Positions 53,944-64,000 of a DNA stretch of 64,000 nucleotides are shown here, piece by piece. The notes below the pieces were generated by a model. The model worked only from the letters and a program-made list of their open reading frames with translations, made no database searches and had not been told where the DNA came from. Made by a program: the position numbers and the translations under genes. Location of the stretch: NCBI GenBank assembly GCA_963580455.1, contig OY756972.1, forward strand, positions 2,867,001 to 2,931,000. Direction: 5' to 3'. Position 1 is the first letter of the stretch. The number at the start of each line of letters is the position of its first letter. The DNA comes from Euonymus europaeus. Lineage: Eukaryota > Streptophyta > Magnoliopsida > Celastrales > Celastraceae.

Positions 53944-55338
53944 GTGAAAATGGAGATTGAGATAATTTCCGAAGAGTCCATTAAACCTGCGTCTCCAACG
54001 CCACATCACCTGAAAACCTATAAGATCTCTCTCATAGATCAGTTCGGTCCTCCCCGCTACTCTCCCATTCTCCTCTTCTATTCATCAAACCAACCCACCT
54101 TCCTCGCCCCTGCCATCTCCAAGAGATCGCTAGTGTTAAAGCAATCTCTGTCTGAAACGTTAGCTCGTTATTATCCCGTCGCAGGAAAAGTTAAGGATGA
54201 TCTTTCCATTGATTGTAACGACGAAGGTGCTCCTTATATTGAGACGAGAACTAATTGTTCTTTAGATGACTATCTCGGCCACCTTGATGTATTATCGCTC
54301 AACAAATTACTCCCAGATGAGTGGTCAAGATTGGCAACTTCAGGATCTCCTGTTGCTATTGTGAAGGAAAATGTGTTCACTTGCGGTGGCTTTGCCTTGG
54401 GATTTCTTATGTGGCATCCTATTTGCGATGCAGCTTGTTTTGGTAGTTTTCTTAAAACTTGGTGTGTTCTTGCTCGATCGGGGAGCGACGAAGCTGTTCT
54501 TCCTCATTTTATTGCTCCATCCATGTTTCCACCAATTGAATCATTTCCACAAGAGGCAAATAGTGATACTTTGGCGTCTCTTTTGTTTACAGTAGGAAAT
54601 TCTGCAGCAAAAAGGTTTGTCTTTGATGGATCTGTCATAGTGGATCTTAAAGCCAAAGCAAGAAGAAGCTCAAGCCTGCAGAACCCATCACGCGCAGAGG
54701 TTGTGTCAGCGCTTATCTTTAAATGCTTCATGGCAGCTTCCTTAAAGGTGAAACCTCAACTCCATAAGTCAACTCTGATGAATTTTCCGGTGAACTGGCG
54801 ACGAATGACGACGCCTCCATTGCCTGAAAGTTGTGTGGGAAATTTACTCATGCTCACAACTGTATTATCAAAAGCGGAGGATTCGGAAGAGTTGGGTAGT
54901 TTGGTGTATAAGATGAGGGAAGCCAGATCAAAAATCAATGGAGATATCTTAAAGAGCATTCAAGGTGAAGGAGGGTTTGTGAAGTTTCTTGAGATTATAG
55001 GATCTCTTCGTGAATCATTCTCTGAGTCTGGAATAGAGCATATTGGGCTTAATAGCTGGTGTAACTTTGGGTTTTACGATGTTGATTATGGATGGGGGAA
55101 GCCTTTGTGGATTCCATTTCTCGGATGCATGTTCAAGAATTATATATTTCTGATGGATACAAGACATGGAAATGGAATTGAAGCTTGGGTTTCATTGGAT
55201 AAACAAGTAATGGCTGTGCTTGAACAAGATCAAGAGCTTCTCTCTTTTGCCTCATCTATCGACCCAACTCCATTAGATCTGGGAAACCCTAATCCCAGTT
55301 CACCCGAAATAATCACTTCCCCGATATCAAAACTTTAA
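53944..55338 (+). CDS. BAHD acyltransferase type I (third of three), SKL terminus
   Basis: Wait-free single exon of 464 residues. HPICD is at 158-162 and DYGWG at 381-385, both intact. It ends TSPISKL; here the stop is TAA, where the other two use TGA. Lys10 of the paralogs is Glu here. The promoter is shared with the gene at 41325, while the coding sequence is at least as close to 32656, which could mean gene conversion or stepwise duplication. Role as for the other type I copies: acyl transfer from a CoA thioester, probably inside peroxisomes. Confidence 0.95.
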   Translation: MKMEIEIISEESIKPASPTPHHLKTYKISLIDQFGPPRYSPILLFYSSNQPTFLAPAISKRSLVLKQSLSETLARYYPVAGKVKDDLSIDCNDEGAPYIETRTNCSLDDYLGHLDVLSLNKLLPDEWSRLATSGSPVAIVKENVFTCGGFALGFLMWHPICDAACFGSFLKTWCVLARSGSDEAVLPHFIAPSMFPPIESFPQEANSDTLASLLFTVGNSAAKRFVFDGSVIVDLKAKARRSSSLQNPSRAEVVSALIFKCFMAASLKVKPQLHKSTLMNFPVNWRRMTTPPLPESCVGNLLMLTTVLSKAEDSEELGSLVYKMREARSKINGDILKSIQGEGGFVKFLEIIGSLRESFSESGIEHIGLNSWCNFGFYDVDYGWGKPLWIPFLGCMFKNYIFLMDTRHGNGIEAWVSLDKQVMAVLEQDQELLSFASSIDPTPLDLGNPNPSSPEIITSPISKL

Positions 55339-56007
55339 TCGATCAATATAATGATTTGTTGTTGCTTCTAATGTTTTCTTTCTCTACCTTAACTATGTTG
55401 TTTCGGTGCCTGGTGGCGTTGTATTCCTTCTGCCTCACAAACACGTGGGTCCTATACTTTTCCAGAAGGTTCTAGTGCTCCACTTGTGTACTTTATGTGT
55501 AGTGTCTCTCCCCCGTGTCTATCTATGTAAGGGAATTGTTTGAATAAAATGTAATTAAGGGAGATGAATGATATTTTGAATGTTATCTCCCACACAAACC
55601 CAACATATCTCATTTTTTGTCTCAGCTATCTCAAACATTAATTGAGTTTAGATGAATCCACACAATCCAAGTGAAATTCTGGACCTCATATGTTCACAAA
55701 GGGACATGGACATGTATAGAATCTTACAAAGGACAGAGATTGCCACCTTTGTGCAAAAATTTAAATGGTTATAAGATGTTTTGCTGTAGCACTAGTACGA
55801 TTGGATTGGTTTTAAGGATGTAGTTGTCAATTTGGAGTTCCGACATAAGTTGTCAGAACGGCGTGAATTTATCTTGAGAGCTTTGCTCATTCTTCGGTGG
55901 ATTCGGATCTTAATCTTTTGAACGTTGCGTCAAGAACATAATATTTAAAGGATAACTAACCAAAAAAGGAACTAAAACATAGGGAAGGGAAGGCATTGAT
56001 CAAACTG
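55339..56007. other. intergenic DNA between convergent BAHD genes
   Basis: The first 180 bases are the 3' flank common to type I genes (GTTGTTGCTTCTAATGTTTT, CTGCCTCACAAACACGTG, CTAGTGCTCCACTTGTG). The last 80 resemble the flank beyond the other type II genes. No gene lies between. Confidence 0.7.
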
Positions 56008-57402
56008 TCAAGGTTTGGCTACAACTACAGGATTAGGATCCATCGAGGCTAGAGAAAGGAGCTCCTTATCTTGTTCAAACACGGCCATGACTTCTTCATC
56101 CAATGACACCCACGCTTCCACTCCATACCCGTTTCTTGTATCCATTAGAAATATATTATTCTTGACTGTGAAACCATAGACCGGAAACCACAGGGGCTTT
56201 CCTCTCCCAAAATCAACATTGTAGAACCCAAAGTTACACCAACTATTGACCCCAATATGTTCAGCTCCGTTGGAAAGAGATTCAGAAAATAATTCACGAA
56301 GTTCTTGTACAATTTCAAGAAGTTTCGACAACCCTCCATCTCCTTGAAGGCTGTTCAGAAGATCATCATCGATTCTCGACGTGGCTTCCCTCATCTGGGA
56401 CACCAAATCATCCAGCTCTTCATCTCCTTTAGACAATACGACTGCAAACAAAATTAAATTGCCCACACAAGTTTCTGGTAATGGTGGTGTAGCCTTTCGC
56501 CTCAAGTTCACTGGTAAAGTCCTAAAAATTGACTTGTGGGTTCCTGATATTACCTTCAATGCAGCCATGAAACGTTTGACGATGAGTGCAGACACGACCT
56601 CTACGCGTGAAGGGTTCTGCACGCTCGAGCTTGTTGCTTGTTTTTTAAGATTGGCTATGGCTGAACCATCAAATATAAATCTTCTAGTAGATATCTTGCC
56701 CGATTTAAAGAACATAGCAGCCAAAGCAGAACTGTTTGCATCTTTTGGAACTGAATCGTTTGAAGGAAAGATGGATGAGGCAATAAAATTAGGAGTAAAA
56801 GTTTCTTCCATCGACCCTCGAGCAAATGCAGCCCAAGTTCTAAGAAATGCACTTATGGTAGCCGCATCAAAAATGGTGTGGGAAAGAAGAAAACCTAACG
56901 CAATACCACCACAAGCAAACACAGTTTCCTGCACCAAAACAAGCTCACATCCTGCAGTTACTAGCTTAGGAATCTCTTCCGGAAGAAAATTGTAGAGCGT
57001 TGATACATCATGTTGGCTAAGATAGTCATCTAAGCGACAGTTCACTCTAGCCTCGATATAAGGAACGCCTTCATCGTCACAATCAATAGAAAGATCCTCG
57101 CTAACCTTACCGGAGAGAGGATAATAACGAGCTAATGTCTCTGATAGAGATTGTTTCAGCGTCTGCGATCTCTTGGAGATGGCATTTGAAGCACCATCGG
57201 CACAGTCGACAACACCACTGATTTCTTGGTTGGCAGAATAGAAGAGAAGTACGGGAGCAAATCCGGGAGGGCCAAACTGATCAAGGAGAGATATTTTATG
57301 GTTTTTGAGGTGATTGGGTGTTGGAGAAGAGGGTTTGATACGAGCTTTGGATATTCTCTCCACCTCCATTAATGCCCACTCTTCTCTTGCAAATCTCTTC
57401 AT
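56008..57402 (-). CDS. BAHD acyltransferase type II (intact copy 2) with altered DFGWG motif
   Basis: Single exon, 464 residues, with HTIFD at 175-179. The structural motif reads DFGRG (397-401): Trp400 of the family is Arg here (codon AGG, from TGG by one change). The motif is not catalytic but supports the fold and CoA binding, and changes in it often reduce activity, so this copy may be weakened or modified. The rest is intact, and the ending VVVAKP lacks the SKL signal. Convergent with the type I gene at 53944. The 5' flank (57403-57830) is shared in part with that of 51895. Confidence 0.93.
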   Translation of the reverse strand: MKRFAREEWALMEVERISKARIKPSSPTPNHLKNHKISLLDQFGPPGFAPVLLFYSANQEISGVVDCADGASNAISKRSQTLKQSLSETLARYYPLSGKVSEDLSIDCDDEGVPYIEARVNCRLDDYLSQHDVSTLYNFLPEEIPKLVTAGCELVLVQETVFACGGIALGFLLSHTIFDAATISAFLRTWAAFARGSMEETFTPNFIASSIFPSNDSVPKDANSSALAAMFFKSGKISTRRFIFDGSAIANLKKQATSSSVQNPSRVEVVSALIVKRFMAALKVISGTHKSIFRTLPVNLRRKATPPLPETCVGNLILFAVVLSKGDEELDDLVSQMREATSRIDDDLLNSLQGDGGLSKLLEIVQELRELFSESLSNGAEHIGVNSWCNFGFYNVDFGRGKPLWFPVYGFTVKNNIFLMDTRNGYGVEAWVSLDEEVMAVFEQDKELLSLASMDPNPVVVAKP

Positions 57403-59699
57403 CAGCTACTCGCTAGGACATTATATTTAAATTGGCGAGCTCTCACTAGCATCGACACGCCACTTGAGTAATTATAAAAAGATTTTTAACGAAAATGGAT
57501 AACGTATAAACACGCCCTTAGTGTTATGAAATTGTATGTGTATTATTGTTTTACCCTTTAAAGACTAAATTAGTGAGCTTTTAAAACCGATTGACGATAT
57601 ATTTCTTATTAACTCTGCCAATTAATCTGAAACAAACCGCAACAGAACAACAACAACATTAATCATCTCTTCGATGAAACCAAGAGAGTTTCCAAAACTG
57701 CTTTCATCAAAAGACTCAATCCCTCAGTTGTGCAGAAAAAGGTGTTCCCGTGTGCATGTGAAATGATAAATCAAGCCTCAGGTTTTTGTATGGTAGCAAG
57801 ATGAGCTGGCATGCGGCCTTGCTTCTACAGGTTGGGTTTTGTGGTCTCTAATTTCTTTGTTTTTTTGTTTTTTTTTCCTTTAGTTTAGTCTCTTGGTTTG
57901 GTGCCTGTCTGTTTCGTTCTTCGGTCTTTCGTACGAAATCTCGGTATTCCTCCGCCTCCAATGAGATTTGTTAATAAATTTATGAAATATTTTAAAAAGA
58001 AAATCAGCTGGCTATTAAATTAACAATTCTCGTTAACCACGAGCTCATTATTTTTAGTAGCTCATCATGTTAAATAGTGATTTTTTTAAAAAAAAATTGG
58101 GATATTGGGGTTTAGAAGTTATGATTTAGTGTTAGGGTTTAAAATATAGAGTTTAGAATTTAAATCTTAGATTTTTAGTGTTTAGGGTTGAAAATGACAT
58201 TCCATCTTGAGTAATTTCTTTGTGACCACATGTGTTTGGATTTCGGCCTATGTATGGGGGCTGCTAGTGGGCTACAGTCCAGCTAATGGGTCCTTCATAT
58301 ATAGATTTAGTGTTTTCGGCCCATACTAACTTAGTAGTCCACTTATTGCGAGCAGGATGGCCGACCTAAGTTTGGAACTGGCCCAGTTGTTTGAATAGTA
58401 CATTCAGTTGGGGAATTTTCGATTACCAAAAGACCCAAAAAAAAGTTTATAATTTAGGGAACAAAGAAGTTTTGTTTGGGCTACTAAAGTTGATTTTAGT
58501 AACTAATATAAAAAAACTCGTAAAAGTGCACTATGTAGTACAAAAAGTGAAAATACAAGGTCGATCCCACAGAGACAAATTCAAGTCAATAGTGTACCAA
58601 TTCGCGATTAAAGTAAATAACAACTGAATTAAAGATTATGAGTGATTATTTATGAGCACACACAAATAAATAAATGAGTGAGAAATTCAATAAGAGAAAG
58701 AATTAGGGTATGATCTAAGCTTTCCTATTGCAAATTTATAAAGACAAAGCAACAATATTAACAATTTTGGTTCTAAAGACGTTTTTCACTCAACTATGTT
58801 AATCCATGGATCATGGTAACAACACATACTATTAATCATAAACTGATCATGTTTGATAATTGTCTTTAGATTCAAAATCAATAATTCATTAAGAATGGAA
58901 AAATCATACAACCAATTAGCCCTCTAAACCTTGATCGGACCAGTCGACAGTTAATCTTCCTAATTCCAATTCTACCAAAAGACACAAATACATATCGTTT
59001 ATGCGATTTGAATAGATGAGTATATATGCAAATTTAATTGATGGCCAATTAATGCAAATAAACAATATACTTTAAAGCATGAAAATTAGAAACTAGAACC
59101 AAGAATCGAATTGAAAGTTTGACAGAATTTAATTTGCAACTATCATGCTTGACTAAATCATATCCAAAGAGTTTAATTACTACTCATAATAATAAACATC
59201 AAAGAAAAAGAAAAATAAACCATGGATTGAATGTTATAACAAAGAAAGTCGGGTTGGCACTCTCACAAGCGAGAGTGACTTGATTCAGAAAATTAAACAT
59301 GTGTTCTCTTAGGTTTAGAGACTTATTTATAATGAATACAAGACTTCAAAAATTTTCTTCAATTAATCCTAGACTAGCCCTAGTTGTGCAAACAACATAG
59401 AGCCCAAATAGGAATAGTTTTCCATGATTTTCAACTTCCAAAAATCGCGTTTGATGTCGGACACATGAGCATCTAAAGCGCATGCAAAGGGCGGAATGCA
59501 TTGGCAGGATACTGTCTTTTGGCACTGGACTCGTGCTAGATCCTCTAAAGGGCACGAGAAATATTTTTCTTCTTCAAATGCGCTCCAATTTTTACCCTTT
59601 TCTTCATACCAACATTCCTACATCAAAAACACAATAATTCTCATAATATCAACTCAAAATAATAGAATTGTGATTAGAAGCATATGAATAAATGTTATA
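57403..59699. other. intergenic DNA with repeats
   Basis: 57540-57830 matches 52950-53380 and contains the recurrent block. 57830-58000 (T-rich, TTCGGTCTTTCGTACG, then CCTCCGCCTCCAATGAGATT) resembles the 3' tail of a LINE. 58440-59690 contains AGGTCGATCCCACAGAGAC and may be an unclassified LTR-like repeat. No gene is recognised. Confidence 0.5.
57666..57810. repeat. recurrent block beside type II BAHD genes
   Basis: CTCTTCGATGAAACCAAGAG, CTCAATCCCTCAGTTGTGCA and TTTTTGTATGGTAGCAAGAT match 53206-53374 most closely. It lies about 265 bp upstream of the start codon at 57402. Confidence 0.6.
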
Positions 59700-62051
59700 C
59701 AAAAAATTTGGCTGGTTCCTGGTACTGTGTCTCGTTGGTTCCTGGTACTCGAAAAAATTTGGCTGGACAAAATCAAATGTAGTTGTATTAACACGAGCAG
59801 ATATGTCATCCCTGTTCTTTGAGTCAGTGCCTCCAAACGAATAACTGTGTCTGCTTGGTTCCTAAGAATGAAGGAAATCAGGCTCATCGAACACTAATGT
59901 TGACGGATTACCACGAGTATGTGATGCAACTTTTTTCTTTGAGGATGGGCGTCCACGAGTGTTTTTCTTAACAGCAGGCTCACGAATTGAAGTTATTGAT
60001 GGTGTGATTATCTCCCTCAACTTTCTTAAAAAACTGAATTTTTCATGCCTTGTTTGTTTCTTAAACTCTTCTGTGAAAACTTGGAGCTCGACGTCACAAT
60101 CGATGTCATCGTCTTGAAGAGGCACACAAGGTGATAAGTCAAGTTTTCTCCAAAATTTATCTATGGCTTCAATTGGTATGGGACGACCGTCGTTCAGAAA
60201 TATTGCTTGCTCGTGTGCACATGGGAGTCTGTAGCCCATTCGAAGTCGACATCTGCATTTATATGAAACTTCTCCGGCATTCTTTGAGCACTCAAATTCC
60301 TTCAAAATCAGATGCAATGCGTGGCTTGAAACGAAACCACATAATTCCTGCAAGTGCGGTATGTTGAATCGATGTTGGATAATAGTTTTGCTTTGCTCAA
60401 TACTCGTTTTGATAGCTATGTCCTGTGATTGAATGACTTGATGAATAAATGACAGAGATGTCTCCAAATCTGATTGTGATGACTCCAAGTATCGCTTCAG
60501 CTTCGCATGCTGGCTCTTCACTCTATTAGTCGTCTGGTTTCTAAAATTCAGATATATGTCCGTCCAGGCGGATACGAACATCTCCTTATATGGTGTTAAC
60601 CATATATCTTTAAGATAATTAATCATACCTGAAAAGTTCTGTAATAGCACCTCAAGGTCCGCCAAATTGCACTCATACGCATTCTCAGTTTCTGATTTCA
60701 CCAACGTAGTCCACATTTTGTAGAATGCATTCCAAGTTTTGTTGTCTGCTATTGATGGTCTGCACTTGCTCATGATACACCTATAGATGTGTCATCTACA
60801 AAGTAATTTTTTAGCATCAGGAAATACTTGGGCAGACGCATTCATCAAGGCCAACTCTCTGTCTGTGACAATAACTCGTGGAGTAGTACATCCATTCATT
60901 GTTGACTGTAGACATCTTAAAGCCCAAGTATAATTGAATACTTTCTCTGAGTGCAGGAACACGAATGCTATGCAAAATGTCATATTAGTTGCAGTCACAC
61001 CAACAATCTCAAGGAGAGGCATCATGTACCTGTTTGTTTTGTATGTTGCGTCCATCAACAACACGTGCGGGAATGCACGCCATAGATCTAATGATCCTGG
61101 ATGTGCGAAGAATAAATCTTCAAGCTCATTGGTTACAGCATTTGTTCTACACTTGAAGATATATCCTTTACGTTGTAGAAATGACATGAAAACTTGCATT
61201 TGGATTTTATCGGCTGTCCCTGCACTTCAAATTTTCTGGCGAGCATTGTATATGGTCCGAATGGTAGAAACGTTGTCCGGATTTTGCTTCTTCAATGATG
61301 TCAGGATATCTCGTGGCTTCACATTTTTTGTAGACAAATGCTCCGTCAATTGCATTTCAGAATCAGAGAGTCGGCCTAGATATGGATGTCCCTCCATATA
61401 TGATGCAGGGGCATGGTTATATGTTCCGCATACAACCCTTACCATCCAATCATCATCTGTTCGCATTTTCACCCCTTTTACTCTGAAAGGACAATCAATT
61501 TTTTGTGCCCGTAAACTTCGTGGAGGCTTTATTACTTCTGTATGTGCCACCTTGTTCACATTGGAACAACAGTCTAGGACTCTTCCCAATTAGACTAGTC
61601 TCTGACCTTTTAATGACAATGATATATCTTAAATTGCGTCCAGTATATTGAATCCAATCAATTAGAGATTGACGCGAATTGAATACCTGAAAATGTATTA
61701 ATTGTGTTAGAAATTAACAAATTGTATTACAAATTTACATAAGAAAATGTATATTAATTTTCTTAAAAATCATACCATGTCAGTGAAAAATTCGTCCCCA
61801 TTTTCGCCCACATTGTCGTCCACTTTTTCATCCACATTTTCATCTTCTTGTTTTATCTCATGTCTGGAAATATCATCCTGAGAACAATGGACATTCATTT
61901 GAGTATCTGCAATTAACGAAAAAATATTCCTAAAATAATTAAAAAGTTGTATATTTACCTGATCACTTGAACCACTTGATAATCGTAGATCATTGGCCCA
62001 AAACCTCAATTGATCTAAATTCATGTCTTCTGCTCGTATGTATGTTGCCAA
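59700..62051 (-). pseudogene. MULE transposase, copy B (inactivated, OTU region lost)
   Basis: Read leftward it parallels copy A: MATYIRAEDMNLDQL (62051), FAR1-type region (61589-61227), MULE core with LLMDATYKTN and VIVTDRELALMN (61199-60792), the conserved block lost from copy A (TTNRVKSQHAKLKRYL), and SWIM zinc finger. Lesions: the same frameshift before DCPFRV and the same TGA (60792-60794) for the Trp of LLCRWHI as in copy A; a further TAG for Trp ends the frame at 59862. Homology to copy A stops near 59700, inside the linker before the OTU domain, where a short repeated GGTTCCTGGTACT block occurs. Confidence 0.85.
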
Positions 62052-62073
62052 GAAAAATCATATCTATGTATAT

Positions 62074-64000
62074 CACTACAAGAATTTTGCATTTTACCGA
62101 CGGATTTTTCCGTCGGTAATACAGGAAAATCCGTCGGTAATATTAATTACCGATGGATTGCTGACAGACAAATATCCGTCGATAAAACGCTCGTCGCTAT
62201 TTGATTACCGACGAAAAAAAAATTTGTCGGTAAATTCCCGACGGATTTGCCGACGAATTTTTTTCCGTTGCTAATTACCGACGGAAATATCCGTCGGAAA
62301 AAAAAATTAAAGAAAAATTAAAAATCCGTCGGTAATCCGTTGCTAAAAAAAAATTATTAGAGAAACTCATTCACTAGATATAAACGAATACACAAACATA
62401 CATATATAAATAAGAAATAAAAACAAATTGCTGTCATCCCTTATTCATGGAACTCTAGAAATAGCCAAAGAAACAATGAAATTGATATACTAAAGCATAT
62501 CAAAAAAAAAAAATGATCCACTCCTATTTCAGGCATTTTTGTGCCTTGCCCAATGCATTATCACCACCTCCTACATAAAGTAGATTAGAAGGAACACAAT
62601 TTCACACAAAATATTTATGACTTTTGGTTCCTATATTGGAAAAAGAAGAACCACCATATATGTAGGTCATAAGATAACAACTTCACAATAGAACAACACA
62701 GTTACATCAGCCTTTATTTCTGACTTTTGAGCCACAGGGAAAAATTTATGGAAGGGTGCTGAACTTACTTGATTCACTCCAAGGAATTCTAAAATTCAAA
62801 ATGAAAGGAGGTGTTAGTAATCTCAAACGTCCAATTAGAACTGGAGTTATAAGCAACTGAAGCAATAAATTAATCAGTGTAAATTAAAGAAAAATGAATG
62901 CAAGTTCAACATTACATGGAAACCCATAAGCTTAAAAAACCTTATACTGCTGAATACTAAGACCAATGCCAATATCAGGACTGCGAACAACATTTAAGAC
63001 TCGCAGAGTTTTGCACATATCCTGAATACGATCTCATTGGAAATTACTGCCAAAGCCAACTGGATATGATTACCGAGAACCAGAAATGAGGGGAGGAAAT
63101 CACATGTTATTTAAAGACCATATATCAAAAGGTATCCAGCAAAAAATAAAAATAGTATCATGGCACATGAAAAATCTCATTCATCAGCTATTGCATTAAG
63201 ATATAGCAAAAATGGAGCCATGAGAAGCAAGCTTCAAATGACATATGAAAGCAAGCGCCAAGCAAAACTATAATACGTAATAACAGGGCTTTTAACAATG
63301 TTCTCCATTTAACAATGTTTCAGCGGTTTTAGATAAAGAGTCATGACTAATTTAACAATGTTCTCCATTTAATACCTATCTTCTTATTCCTATACCTTCC
63401 ATGAAAATTTGGGTTTGTTTTCAACTGAAACTCCTCAAGTTAAACAATTTTGTCATAACATCCTAATCATAATTGCAAAATCCACAAAGACTAGTCCCTT
63501 TTGGTCTCTAATTATTTGCACATTAGCAATATAGCGTAGTTCCTTGGACTTGTAACCAAAACCATCATTCCTAATTATAGATGGTAAGATCTATTTCTAC
63601 ATCAGAACCTGAAGAAATGACTCCTAATCAAACATGGAGCTACAAATATGAAGAATGGAAACCGAAAGAATAACAGAGAGACAAAATCACGCAAGGAATG
63701 GCGTTATGGGTATGGGAAGATAGTAAATAGTAAGATTAATCAGGGAAGATTATTAATTACCTGGTGGAGGAATCTGTGATAATGAGATATTTACTACTCC
63801 AAAATTAATTAAAATTTTCAAAACGAATATAAAAATCCAAAGCGTTCAAGTATTATATGCGACAACCTAAAAAGAAAACAACGAAGTTTTCAAGTAAATG
63901 AAACCGATGTTAACTAAGACTCACCTTCCTGTCGTAGGAACGGAAACGCCACCGACATTGGGTCTCGATGTGGGAGGTTATAGAGCTAGGGATTGCTCAA
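62074..64000. mobile_element. CACTA (En/Spm) transposon end; other end not in the window
   Basis: CACTACAAGAA at 62074 is the typical CACTA terminus, preceded by TAT, a likely 3-bp target duplication. The next 270 bases hold many inverted CCGACGGA/TCCGTCGG motifs, the subterminal binding-site pattern of these elements. No matching TTCTTGTAGTG end is seen before the window stops, so the element extends further or is truncated; the right limit is unknown. 62350-63920 has no recognisable gene. Confidence 0.75.
63925..63958 (-). CDS. possible short first coding exon of a minus-strand gene
   Basis: Minus-strand ATG at 63958 (MSVAFPFLRQE) runs to a strong donor AGGAAG|GTGAGT at 63925/63924, in a less AT-rich stretch. 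The following exons are not evident within the window. It could belong to the CACTA element or to an unrelated gene. Confidence 0.25.

Noticed and set aside
5554..57402. A complete named pathway cluster (for example alkaloid or benzoate ester synthesis)
   Set aside because: Only the ligase and BAHD classes are present; no P450, methyltransferase, synthase or other tailoring gene is visible, so naming a product would be a guess.
1..64000. tRNA, rRNA or other structured RNA genes
   Set aside because: I looked for B-box-like GGTTCGAATCC stretches and conserved rRNA blocks on both strands and saw none; a tRNAscan run would be the decisive test.

Overview
The window is nuclear DNA of a eudicot plant. 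It is AT-rich and intergenic over most of its length. The coding genes have plant-type introns (GT-AG, one GC-AG), TATA-box promoters, clade III (vinorine synthase-like) BAHD acyltransferases, a Tat-lineage Ty3/gypsy element, and MULE, CACTA and MITE transposons. Nothing in the sequence fixes the genus. All gene calls were made by reading motifs; no database search was run.

Layout. 1-69: possible first exon of a gene leaving the left edge. 70-5,100: non-coding, with MITEs and short tandem repeats. 5,554-7,689: two-exon acyl-activating enzyme (acyl-CoA ligase) ending in the peroxisomal signal SKL, with a Tourist-type MITE at its transcription start. 10,253-11,620: first BAHD acyltransferase, also ending SKL, with a duplicated promoter. 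13,975-26,263: a DNA transposon with arms of about 0.5 kb; its right arm is split by an intact, young Tat retrotransposon (15,801-26,086) that carries a full gag-pol and a separate three-exon antisense gene. 26,498-31,425: eleven-exon M14 zinc carboxypeptidase with signal peptide and C-terminal membrane anchor. 32,656-57,402: an array of two BAHD subfamilies. The SKL-ending 'type I' genes start at 32,656 (+), 41,325 (-) and 53,944 (+). The AKP-ending 'type II' genes start at 51,895 (-) and 57,402 (-), with a dead copy at 37,675-39,060. Between and beyond them lie a ZFWD gene fragment, a LINE fragment, and two related dead MULE transposase copies (44,987-47,908 and about 59,700-62,051), the first with a SWIM plus OTU-protease tail. 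From 62,074 a CACTA element begins and runs out of the window.

How it may work together. The ligase makes an acyl-CoA, and BAHD enzymes use acyl-CoAs to acylate alcohols or amines. The ligase and all four SKL-type BAHDs end in the same peroxisome import tripeptide, so the simplest reading is a locus whose acyl activation and transfer occur in the same organelle, alongside a related BAHD subfamily that lacks the signal and is probably cytosolic. The array shows recent duplication, inversion and gene death. The substrate cannot be read from the sequence.
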